From contig MU270165.1 of assembly GCA_021432635.1 (NCBI GenBank), forward strand, positions 1-26,478: a stretch of 26,478 nt of DNA, given 5' to 3'. The DNA comes from Thozetella sp. PMI_491 (Eukaryota > Ascomycota > Sordariomycetes > Chaetosphaeriales > Chaetosphaeriaceae). Below are positions 9,768 to 17,829 of this stretch, in pieces (within the stretch, counting starts at the first letter, position 1; each line of letters opens with the position of its first letter). The notes beneath the pieces were generated by a model. That model was given only the letters and a program-made list of their open reading frames with translations. It ran no database searches and was not told where the DNA came from. The translations under genes and the position numbers were made by a program.

Positions 9768-12683
9768 ATGCCAATCAGTCAAGTTTCGGTTCTTAAGAGT
9801 CACAAAATGAGACAAGATCAGGATCGCATCGGGATACCTACAAGTTTTATGGCAGAATATCGCGAGATCGTCCATTATGAAAACTGGCGACAGTCAGTTG
9901 GTGCTAAGTTGTCACAATTTGCAACCATCCGTCAGCTTGAGCGACCTATGGCCGAAGAGCTTATGAGAGTACGCGAGTATCACTTCTTAAAAAGCACATG
10001 CTCTTTACCTGTCTTTATTTGGTAGCATACTTGCAGCGCGAGATTACAAGACCGCTGCTAACATATGCTTAGCGAGCGTGTTCAGCTGGTCTCTACGCGA
10101 GATGGTACGCCTCTCGGAACCCCATCAGCGAGGAAAGTTTTCTCACATTTGTCGACATTGGACGTGGTAAGTCGGATTATTCAAATTCTGTACTAGGCTA
10201 ACAAAGCCTCAGATTCCCTATCGACGTTACAATTACTCATCTTGGTAACAAGAGCAAAGATGAGGGGGCCAAAGAGCGTCAACATGGCCAAGAGAGATCG
10301 ACTAATCGACTTCAACGATACCGCAAGGAATCTTCCCACCCTTGTCATTACCTTGAATCCTCGAACAGAAGAGAAAGTGGCATTTATAGAGTGTGGTAAA
10401 AAGCATCGGAAGGTCTCGTGGATGACTTCGTGGAGTGAAGTCATCCAATGGTGTTTAGCGCGACTGGAAGACGTCGATTCACAATCGGTCCAGACAACGG
10501 TTAGGCTGCGACTGCCCTGCTGGGAAGAGCCACCGCCACTAGATCGTCATTGGTGGGCATGGGGACTGTTGGAAGCGTGTCATGATTTCTTCCAAACAGA
10601 GAATTTCCCATTAAAGCTCTTGCTTTTGCCCCCAACCTTGAAAGAAGTACCCATTGGGGTGCTCGCCAACTCAAGCGCGATATACCCGCCATGGAGCCTT
10701 TCCTCGGAGCTTCTAGAGATTTGCAGAAGTTGTGGAGTGGACAATTGGCGCGACTTCCGCAAGGATGAAAATAATCGAACGATCGCGCGTAAGACGCAGG
10801 CGTTGTGTAATATATTAGTAAGGCCCCCCGCGTTGTCTGTGCAACCATGGCAACCGCCCTCAACAATGCTAGTCAGGCATTTTATCATAAGAAACTTGCT
10901 AATAAATATGTTCGATCAGCCTCGCCCTGAAAATCATGATCCTGATGATCACCAACTGACTGGCCTTCTACCTAAAGTCTTTACCCGTCTCCACAACTTG
11001 GGTGACTGTGAAAGCCCACTTCACAAAGAGCCACGCCTTCAACTTCCGACAGCTCTTTTAGTAGAGGTCAAGATTGGAGGGGCTCAGAGTCACAGGTCGC
11101 AGTGGTGCTATCTATGCTGGCAAGTTATTTAAGACGTCCCCTGCTTGAAGGGATATATCTTCATTCCAGTTTCAAGACTGATACCAGGCAGTCTCAAAGA
11201 GAGAGAACTCGTCGCCAAAAGGGGCCAAATTTCTAAATTTTGTCTTAGCGGGGCCGGAAAGACACCGATCTGGGAAATTTTCTCTCGCAAAAGTTCAAGG
11301 GACCTCTTAGTGCACCCCGGCAATCAGTTCTCTCTCTCTCGCGTGATGAGCCGGTTCACCCGTGCACACCGCACTATTCTGAAGAGGTGCAGCTCGACAG
11401 ATCACTCAGATTCCGAATGGGAACTATCATATTCATATTTTGTTCCAGCATTCCTAGCACGGATTATTTTGCATAAATTACAGATTTATTCTGTGCTCCA
11501 CGAACTTGATGGACTGGTGGTCTGTGGGATATGCCGGCAAAGGAAATTCCTCGTCATTGATCACGAGCATCACGGTACTGATCATAATCTATCGCATCTC
11601 CGGGACTTCCTCTGTCATACCTGTAACCGTCGTGTCATGTCAATTGTGGACCGACTAGGTAATGACAAAGGTTATATCACCGTGGCTGGTGCTCTTACTG
11701 GTGAGGTTGACCAAGCTGTAACAAGCTTGGTCAAGTACATTCAAACGAATCTGCGTGATACCCGCCTCGTATCTCTACAGGATGACTTCGATCGTTGTGC
11801 GGCAGAATTATTCGGCAATGAATACAAATCATTGATTGGCGCATCATATGAAATGAGATCCGGTATCAGCCTCCGAGGGATGGTTAACAAACTTGTGAGT
11901 TTCCTTATATTTCAATGGACTTCTACAAAGCGCGCTGACGGGCAGACTCCATTTCAACATCGACAACTAGTCCGACGGTTCAGAAGCAAGCATCGACAAT
12001 ATTTAGACTCTCTACATTCAGAAGGAGCTTTATGCTTTCTCACGGGGAGAGCATCCGCGATGGGCAGAGATGGACGTTCACAGCGCATGTTAAGCATCGA
12101 TCATTGCCATAGGACTTTGCTCCTACGGGGATTAATCCTCGGGTGGTTCAACCTGTCCCTAGAGTCCATACTCCATAACCCGGGAGGATTGCAGAGGGCA
12201 TGGCGTCGAAGTGGGAGCAATGGAAAGCTCGGAAAAGCTTTACATCTTCTCGCCCAAGGTAAGTCTATTAGCGAGGGAAGATCTTATTCATTACCACTGA
12301 CTTAATCAGATAATCCATTTTTGGTGACAATGGCAAATTTAGAAGCTGCGCGGATTGGATCTCAACAATGGAAGCCAGAAAATTTTGGAAATATATCCCG
12401 CGAGCTCGCCCGTTCCCTTGATGGCGATTCTATCAAAATTGATTGTCTTAAAATGGCAACAATTCTTGACCGTCAACCAGTGCACGATCCTCAGTTCTGC
12501 AATATCCTGACGAAAGCTTCTGAGGAGCGTCGGATACAACTTCGTTCGAAGAAGTCGAGAAAGAGAAAGTTCGAGAGTTATGAGTGCAAGGGTACACAGG
12601 CTGGAGGATTCTCGGATTTGGATCAAGTTGACTTCTCGGATTACGATATGGAAGGTATAGAATGGATGGAAGATACAGAATGA
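9768..12683 (+). CDS. Tandem endonuclease VII-domain protein, multi-exon
   Basis: Proposed exons are 9768-9968, 10073-10166, 10213-11119, 11192-11894, 11946-12258 and 12310-12683, giving about 863 aa. The ATG has A at -3. Residues 1-500 match nothing I recognise; a Trp-rich HWWAWG lies near 211-215. Domain 1 (about 512-546) has CGIC, DHEH and CHTCN. The gap from the catalytic Asp to the third Cys is 18 residues, as in phage T4 endonuclease VII (D40 to C58), so all four zinc cysteines and the D-H-x-H...N set are present. Domain 2 (about 665-704) keeps DHCH and the final Asn with the usual RG spacing, but the other three zinc cysteines are T, L and F. KKSRKRK (about 820-826) suggests nuclear import and is followed by an acidic tail. 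The family cleaves branched or other DNA; the target here is unknown. A stop at 11130 lies within one proposed intron. If that intron is wrong, the gene is split, with a second ATG at 11346, or is a pseudogene. Confidence 0.75.
9969..10072 (+). other. Predicted intron 1 (104 bp)
   Basis: The donor is GTACGC, the branch site is GCTAAC at about 10057-10062 and the acceptor is TTAG ending at 10072. It removes the stops at 10023 and 10059 and joins a phase-0 exon to the frame that reads LYARWYASRNP. The 51-bp alternative donor GTAGCA at 10022 gives the wrong frame. Confidence 0.6.
10167..10212 (+). other. Predicted intron 2 (46 bp)
   Basis: It has a consensus GTAAGT donor, branch site GCTAAC at 10198-10202 and acceptor CTCAG. 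It joins ...FVDIGR to DSLSTLQ without a stop and links exon 2 to the long frame that continues to 11119. Confidence 0.8.
11120..11191 (+). other. Possible GC-AG intron 3 (72 bp) over an in-frame stop
   Basis: The frame is open on both sides of the TAA at 11130-11132. GCAAGT, the usual donor of rare GC-AG introns, starts at 11120. A CTGAT branch-like site precedes GGCAG ending at 11191, and 72 bp preserves frame. No GT donor here is as good. GTCACA (11089) to TTCCAG (11169), 81 bp, is another in-frame option. The stop could instead be a real CAA-to-TAA mutation. Confidence 0.35.
11895..11945 (+). other. Possible intron 4 (51 bp), frame-neutral
   Basis: The donor is GTGAGT, a CTGAC lies at about 11935-11939 and the acceptor is GGCAG. 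It is a multiple of three with no stop inside, so retention would only add 17 residues between the two nuclease domains. The branch-to-acceptor distance is short, which lowers confidence. Confidence 0.5.
12259..12309 (+). other. Predicted intron 5 (51 bp)
   Basis: It has a consensus GTAAGT donor, a CTGACTTAATC branch region and CAG acceptor. It removes the in-frame TAA at 12303 and joins LLAQ to DNPFLVTM, carrying the frame on to the stop at 12681-12683. It is the best supported of the set together with intron 2. Confidence 0.85.
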
Positions 12684-12793
12684 GATGAATCACAGGAACG
12701 ACCGTCCCCGCTCTAGTACGCACAGTAGCTATTTTATTCCTGTGGATGTTGCTCAACACTCCTTATTAACGAAGCCGATGCTCTTCTCAATCC

Positions 12794-13192
12794 TCAGCCA
12801 GCAACCTTACACGAGCCCTGATTCTGGCTGAGACGGAAATTGTCATCCAACCAGCACCTTGTCACTCCCGTGACAAGGTTTATGTTAGAGTGCCAAATGT
12901 GACCCTTTTGGTTGGGTAGTTGTACTCGCAAGAGATATATGACTCTGACTTTCCCAAGTCGGCGAAGGAGAACGCCATGAGCTCTCGCGATGAATCTGCG
13001 CCAGTAGCCTTTAGGGGAAGACTCCGCCAAGCAATCAACCAGAATCATGATGTCTTCGGTAAGCCTAAATACCTTCCAGTCTTGGTCATTTTTAGGTGTG
13101 TAGCACCCTACATCCGGTAGCGGAATGGTCGCGGGTCCCGATGCTCCTTGCAGGCAGCCGAAATGAAAGCCTATTGCAGTCTTGAAGAGCAT
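12794..13192 (-). CDS. Small hypothetical ORF, doubtful
   Basis: This is an ATG-started frame of 132 codons in GC-normal DNA between the two main genes. The product has no recognised domain, no clear signal peptide and no transmembrane segment. It has a mildly basic middle (WRRFIARAHGVLLRRLGK). It lies 131 bases downstream of the stop of the minus-strand membrane-protein frame, so it could be a separate gene, a decayed exon, or part of that gene's 3' untranslated region. An overlapping plus-strand frame at 12920-13120 starts with TTG and is less convincing. No function is proposed. Confidence 0.25.
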   Translation of the reverse strand: MLFKTAIGFHFGCLQGASGPATIPLPDVGCYTPKNDQDWKVFRLTEDIMILVDCLAESSPKGYWRRFIARAHGVLLRRLGKVRVIYLLRVQLPNQKGHIWHSNINLVTGVTRCWLDDNFRLSQNQGSCKVAG

Positions 13193-13323
13193 TACCGAGA
13201 GCCTCTGCCGCGTCGTGAAGGGTACTATATCATCACGCTTGGCGGGCGGGAATGGCTGATTGAGGTACTCATAATCGGACTTCTGCTAATCAGTCAGCAT
13301 AGATCTTCGATCAAGGGCTCTGA

Positions 13324-14097
13324 CTAGCGGGCACGCACAGCGTTCATAGCCACCCACTCGCTTGCAACTAGCTTTCGAATCAAGCCAATTTGGTCGTCCG
13401 GAGAAGCTGCTGCTAGCTTCGCCTTCATAAAGACCAGCTCCAGCACCGCGATGCTGCGAAATGTGACGTAGTCTTGTAGACGCAAACTTGATTGACCATG
13501 TAGAACAGTTGCGATGTAAACCAGAGAGAAGAAGTTAACGAAAGGTGTGTCCGACCAGATGAATCGTCCGGCACGCCTGAGCGCCATTATCGGCAACACC
13601 AATTCTTTCTCCCCATTAACGAACGAAGCCATGAAAGCCGCCCCGAAGGTTGCGGCAACAACCGTGTTGAGAAGCTGAGTCGACAGTAGCATATTCATCG
13701 CCACACTTGCAGCTAGCGAGGTAGCCAATAAGATGAGCCCGGTGTTCGTGAAGTACAACTCAGAGAGCTCTCCATCTAAGTCAAGGGAGAATATCGATGT
13801 ATATGCGTCCAGTACGATAGAAGTCTTGATTTGCTGCTTGGGGTCTTCGGAAGTCTTCGGTCTCCGTACATACCGCCTGCGTAAGAAAACTCGGCGCAAG
13901 ATCTCGAGAATGTTGAAGGTTTCTTTTAGAATTATTGTCACACAACTATGCAACAGCAAGGCGCTGGCAAAATTAATTTCCGATTCCCATTGAATCGACG
14001 CCATCTTGTTCGCTGCTTCAATGTCGTGTTGTGCTGAGATTTGAGAATGTGCCCACGGCAAGATGAGGGGCCATGACGAGGTTTTAAATCCAATCAT
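13324..14097 (-). CDS. Hypothetical membrane protein, 5' end uncertain
   Basis: The frame is open from 14265 to the stop at 13324 (312 codons from a GTG at 14262). The first ATG is at 14097, giving 257 aa, so this start is used here. Counted from 14262, hydrophobic segments lie at about 97-112, 174-192, 198-215 and 241-255, and a strongly basic stretch (RRVFLRRRYVRRPK) lies at 123-136. This pattern suggests an integral membrane protein with cytosolic basic loops. I recognise no family. Coding sense continues upstream of the ATG to a stop at 14266-14268, exactly where AT-rich transposon DNA begins, so a 5' exon was probably lost or lies across an intron. It is convergent with the endonuclease VII gene. 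Confidence 0.55.
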   Translation of the reverse strand: MIGFKTSSWPLILPWAHSQISAQHDIEAANKMASIQWESEINFASALLLHSCVTIILKETFNILEILRRVFLRRRYVRRPKTSEDPKQQIKTSIVLDAYTSIFSLDLDGELSELYFTNTGLILLATSLAASVAMNMLLSTQLLNTVVAATFGAAFMASFVNGEKELVLPIMALRRAGRFIWSDTPFVNFFSLVYIATVLHGQSSLRLQDYVTFRSIAVLELVFMKAKLAAASPDDQIGLIRKLVASEWVAMNAVRAR

Positions 14098-14268
14098 GCA
14101 ATCGCGTTGGTTGTGAAATTTCAAAATTTTGAAACCCGCCTTCTGATTGGTTGCCACCCCAATACTGTCCAGCAACTGGATGGCGCTCTTTTGCGGTGCC
14201 AAGGCCTGGCGCACGATCCACTCTGCCAACTGGTAATAACGTAATCCACAAGCGAGCGGCACACCTTA

Positions 14269-15059
14269 AATCACACTACATCAAATTTCTTAAGCTTATT
14301 GTTGGTATAACGCATTAAAAAGTTGTGTCAATTGACGTTTCAACGTTAATATATAGCTTGGCACATGCCAACACTTATAAAATCACTAAAATCTTATAAA
14401 ATCCTTTAAAATTAACGTAATCCACGGGTGGGTGGATCACACGGGTGGATGGAGCACTTCAACTACATGTAAAATCGAGAATTTCTTAGCTTTCTAGTAC
14501 CGCTAATTTTTGCTTAAATATTATATAACTTTTATCTAGTCTTTTATATATATCTATATATATATTAACGGTTTATTTTGAAATTTAAAATAATTTTTAG
14601 TAAAGCTATTAAGAAAATAAATAAAAGTGGAGAAAATATTTCCCCACTTTTTTATTTTACCTGCTCAACTAGGCGTACAGAGCGTAGGGGAGCTTGGGAG
14701 CCTTTATATAGAGCTCCCCAGAACACGTAGTCTTCAGACCATGTGCCTCGTGGTTGAAACTATCTTAAAACAGGAGCTCTCACGAGCTCCGTGGCAGTAG
14801 TGCTCGGCAACTAGTGGTTTACAGTTCCATATGAAACCGATAGTTTAGTATTAAAAAAGCTTTTCTAAGGGGTTTCTAAACTTAAACTACTAAGATAGCT
14901 TATAAAATAAAAAATCACTGTGTTACTTTAATTTTAGCAAGGTAATTTATCTTCAGCAAGCTTTAAAAGTTGGGTTACACACACAGAAAAAAAGAAAAAC
15001 CGTCAATCCACACAGTAGATACCATACCTGGTATCTCTAAGCACAGCAAAAATCCAGTA
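14269..15059. other. Transposon debris with hairpins and a Fot1/pogo-like terminus
   Basis: No gene is present. Palindromes are GTCAATTGAC (14327-14336), an AAATAAAAGTGG arm pair (about 14617-14657), GGGGAGCT/AGCTCCCC (14687-14694 and 14712-14719), and GGAGCTC-TCAC-GAGCTCC (14773-14790). At about 14420-14456, two copies of a CACGGGTGG(GT)GGAT motif lead to GGAGCAC. This resembles the terminal repeats of fungal Fot1/pogo-type elements, which is family knowledge not verified here. AGATACC...GGTATCT forms a further hairpin near 15016-15036. Confidence 0.5.
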
Positions 15060-15600
15060 ATAATCACAATTGGTCTACTTCGTTGACAGATGCAGCCACT
15101 CGGAGCTCGCAGAGCCTCATTCTGGACCTGCTCCCTTCACATGCGGAGCTCTTCAAGGCTGACGAGCCACGACCAGCTTCTGTCACGTGTAACGCTCAGT
15201 AAAGTTGACAAACAACACCACGATAGTTGCAGTAAGGTTCAGCCACACCACGGCAAGCTCGTGATAGCTTTGGCCATACCACGGTATAGAAGCTCTAGAA
15301 AAAGTTATCGCGGCCAAGATGACTCAATTAGCGTCAACCTTTCGCCGATGGGCCAGGCCCAAGAGGATGAGAAAGCAGCTGCCATGCAAGCCTACTGCCA
15401 TCTTAAACCTCGAACAACTTCCTCGCACGTGCTGCTCCACTCACCAACCTCACACAACATACTCGAGCAAGGCTTTGTATTATCGTGTTTTGCTTGAGAA
15501 GAGCAGGTGGTTGGAATGTCTAGTTCAAATGTCTCAGAGTATTTGTAATAAAGTGCGGAATTGCTAGCGCTGAAGCGGCCTGCTTTTCTTCGCACTCACT
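15060..15600. other. Small GC-normal islet, possible decayed gene
   Basis: This ~540-bp stretch is not AT-rich and is surrounded by RIP-decayed DNA. It contains an ATG-started plus-strand frame at 15090-15497 (135 codons) and overlapping frames at 15319-15567 (plus) and 15392-15595 (minus). None has a recognisable domain. Short diverged repeats around CACCACG occur at about 15212-15280. It may be a gene fragment, a non-coding RNA or a younger transposon piece. No CDS is asserted. Confidence 0.4.
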
Positions 15601-15984
15601 TATAAGAACTTATAAAGCTAGATTCTTAAGGTAGTTATATAATTAAGGCTTAAGTGCTCACACTGTTAACGACTTCCATCATATTATTATTTACAGTCTA
15701 GGTTCCCATACAGAGGGCTATATATCTTAATAAATAAAATTAATTTAACTATTAAGAATAAGATATTAAACACTTATAAAATAGTCTTAAGTTATTTATA
15801 AACTATAAGCTAGAAGAATTTATAAATAAAAGATAGAAAAAGAGAAGATATAAGTTAGATATAAATAATATATAAGTATAAAAAAACTAATGTTTAATTT
15901 AAGAATTATACTAATAGATAAGTAATAAGTCAACCTATATACTAATAAACCTCTTCCCTCTCTTTTAATAAACCACTCTTATAT
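15601..15984. other. AT-rich DNA, nothing identified
   Basis: High A+T, many stops on both strands, and no repeat or motif that I could tie to a family. It links the GC-normal islet to the second foldback element copy. Confidence 0.5.
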
Positions 15985-16472
15985 CTTATAATATCTAAGG
16001 CAGATCTTAGGGGGTAGAAGCTTAGCTATAAGAAGAGGAATATATTTAGTTATTGATACTAAAGCTATAAATAAAGACTAATCCTTAAGATCCTTAAGTT
16101 TAAGGCCTTTAAAGTTCCTACTTATATAAGTAAAGAGTTCTCTTTTTAAATGTAGTCTTAACTTAGCTTTAAATCTCTTATATTTCCTACTTAACTCCTA
16201 AGCTAGTTATAGCTTATATTAGAGTTATACTAGTTATTTTCCCTTATTTATAAACCTTTTAGGTTTTACTTTTAACTATATATCTTAGTATAAAGTTATA
16301 TACTCTAAGGCTTTATAATTATCCTCTCCTTTAATATAACTATCCTTAGCTATAGTAAGGTATAGCTAGGTTATTATAAGAATTTCCTTAGGTTTTATAT
16401 ATAAATATAATATAATTTAGCTAAGATTACTCTAGTAACTTTTAACGTTATAATTATTTTTATTTTTATTAA
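15985..16472. mobile_element. Second foldback-element copy, inverted and truncated
   Basis: The reverse complement of about 15985-16472 follows 6665-7110 base for base apart from mostly transition differences. Examples are ATACTAAAGCTATAAATAAA at 16057, and the shared AACTAGTATAACT and GATTTAAAGCTAAGTTAAGAC blocks. The terminal repeat at 16360-16472 is preserved. The far terminal repeat, expected before 15985, is not recognisable. This supports a dispersed non-autonomous family. Confidence 0.7.
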
Positions 16473-16528
16473 CTATAAGAGATTTTAAGGATTTAATATA
16501 TTATTAAGTTAATACCTTATATTAATAG

Positions 16529-17086
16529 TGTTAATATGTGACCCACTATTAAATATGGATCCTAAAATATATATTATAGAACGCACGGGCCACATACCTC
16601 TAGGGCAGGCAAGAAAGCCCTATACTTATAAAAGATCCACGCGAGTAAAAACAACTACACGCCTTAAAGCATCTACGATTCCACACAACGGCCACCTCCC
16701 ATACAAAACAGTCATACCATATAAAAACGCTAAAAACAGACTAAAATATACGCTAAGCTCTTTTAATATATATCCACTGGTAAGAGTATAAAACGCGTAA
16801 GAAGATAAAGCGTTTTAAATACAAGCAAGCGTTTTATATACTGGTCTTTACGAGTATACTAATATAGTAAAAGAGGGGCCATCTTAATATGGTAATTAGT
16901 GGGGCTATATAGTCTATATATATGTAGCTTTACTCCCTGATTTAAATCTTAGATCTCTATCCTTTTACACACACACTTAAATACACTTACACTTCCACCC
17001 TAAAAGATCCACTGGCTGGACCCACTTTTCATGTGCATTCTATTGCTTATGTTATTAAAATTGATTACTTATCATACCTTTTAACA
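16529..17086 (+). repeat. Copia 5' LTR, copy A
   Basis: It begins TGTTAA and ends TTAACA, the standard TG...CA inverted termini, and is 558 bp long. A near-identical 559-bp LTR lies at 25239-25797, and an inverted 124-bp piece lies at 1-124. The bases immediately after it (GGTTATAAGCC...) occupy the primer-binding-site position, but I could not assign the tRNA. An 87-codon frame inside the LTR is not a gene. Confidence 0.9.
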
Positions 17087-17204
17087 GGTTATAAGCCTAG
17101 AGCTCTAGCCTTATATATATAACCCTATCTCTAACCCTTACTTTAAGAGGGTATAACTTAGACAAACTAAGCCCGATTCTATCCGTTCCTCAAGCTACAA
17201 TATA

Positions 17205-17224
17205 CCCTAACCCTAACCCTAACC
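17205..17224 (+). repeat. Interstitial telomere repeat in copia leader, copy A
   Basis: There are three and a third perfect CCCTAA units, 119 bases after the LTR end. Degenerate telomere-like text (ACCCTATCTCTAACCC) also occurs at about 17122-17137. The same site in copy B carries more units (25916-25943). CCCTAA is the complement of the TTAGGG repeat used at most filamentous ascomycete telomeres. Confidence 0.9.
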
Positions 17225-17829
17225 ATAGACTGGTTCCTATAGGTCTTCCACTCTATATAGCTCTTAAATCCTTTAAACCAATAAGGATTGATAATATCTT
17301 ACCCCTTTTAGTTATAAAGAGCCTTTTTTTTAACGATTAAGCTTATCCTTACTCTTATATAACTAATAATACTATATCAGTCCCTCAACCTATTAATATT
17401 AACCTATATATCAAGGAATTCTTTAATATCTACCTATATCTAGACTAAAATCTATTTATTAAGTGGTATATCAAGTTATTATACGAGTATTATAATAGAA
17501 GATGACTAATTAGCTACTATAACTATAAAATCTATAACAATATAGAGACTTATTTTAGCTACCCTCTCCTTTTATAAGCTATATAACGCTTTAATTAACT
17601 TATAGATCTTATATAACCTAAAGAAGAGTATTGTTATAAGAACAAGCTTTTACCTATTAAACTAAGATTATACTACTATTAAATACAAGTGGTTTTAGAC
17701 CTAGATCTAGACCTTATAGATTTATATTACCCTAAGGATCTAATTCTTTACTAAGCTTTTCCAACCTACTTCTTATACTTATATAAAACCTTTAAAAACT
17801 ACTATATATAATAAAAGTATAGGGTTTTA

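Noticed and set aside
10193..10888. Minus-strand frames at 10193-10444, 10501-10866 and 10580-10888
   Set aside because: They are shadows of the long plus-strand exon 10213-11119, with no motif of their own.
12339..12759. Minus-strand frames opposite the last nuclease exon
   Set aside because: They overlap a plus-strand exon with good splice signals, and their composition suggests shadow frames.
12920..13120. 66-codon plus-strand frame
   Set aside because: It starts with TTG and overlaps a longer ATG-started minus-strand frame; neither shows homology that I can see.
13733..13993. 86-codon plus-strand frame inside the membrane-protein gene
   Set aside because: It is a shadow of the longer minus-strand frame.
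16528..16791. 87-codon frame
   Set aside because: It lies wholly inside the copia LTR, has no ATG and no protein similarity that I recognise.
17205..17224. Telomere repeats read as a true chromosome end
   Set aside because: Only 3-5 units occur, in an internal position shared by two element copies, with decayed transposon DNA continuing on both sides.
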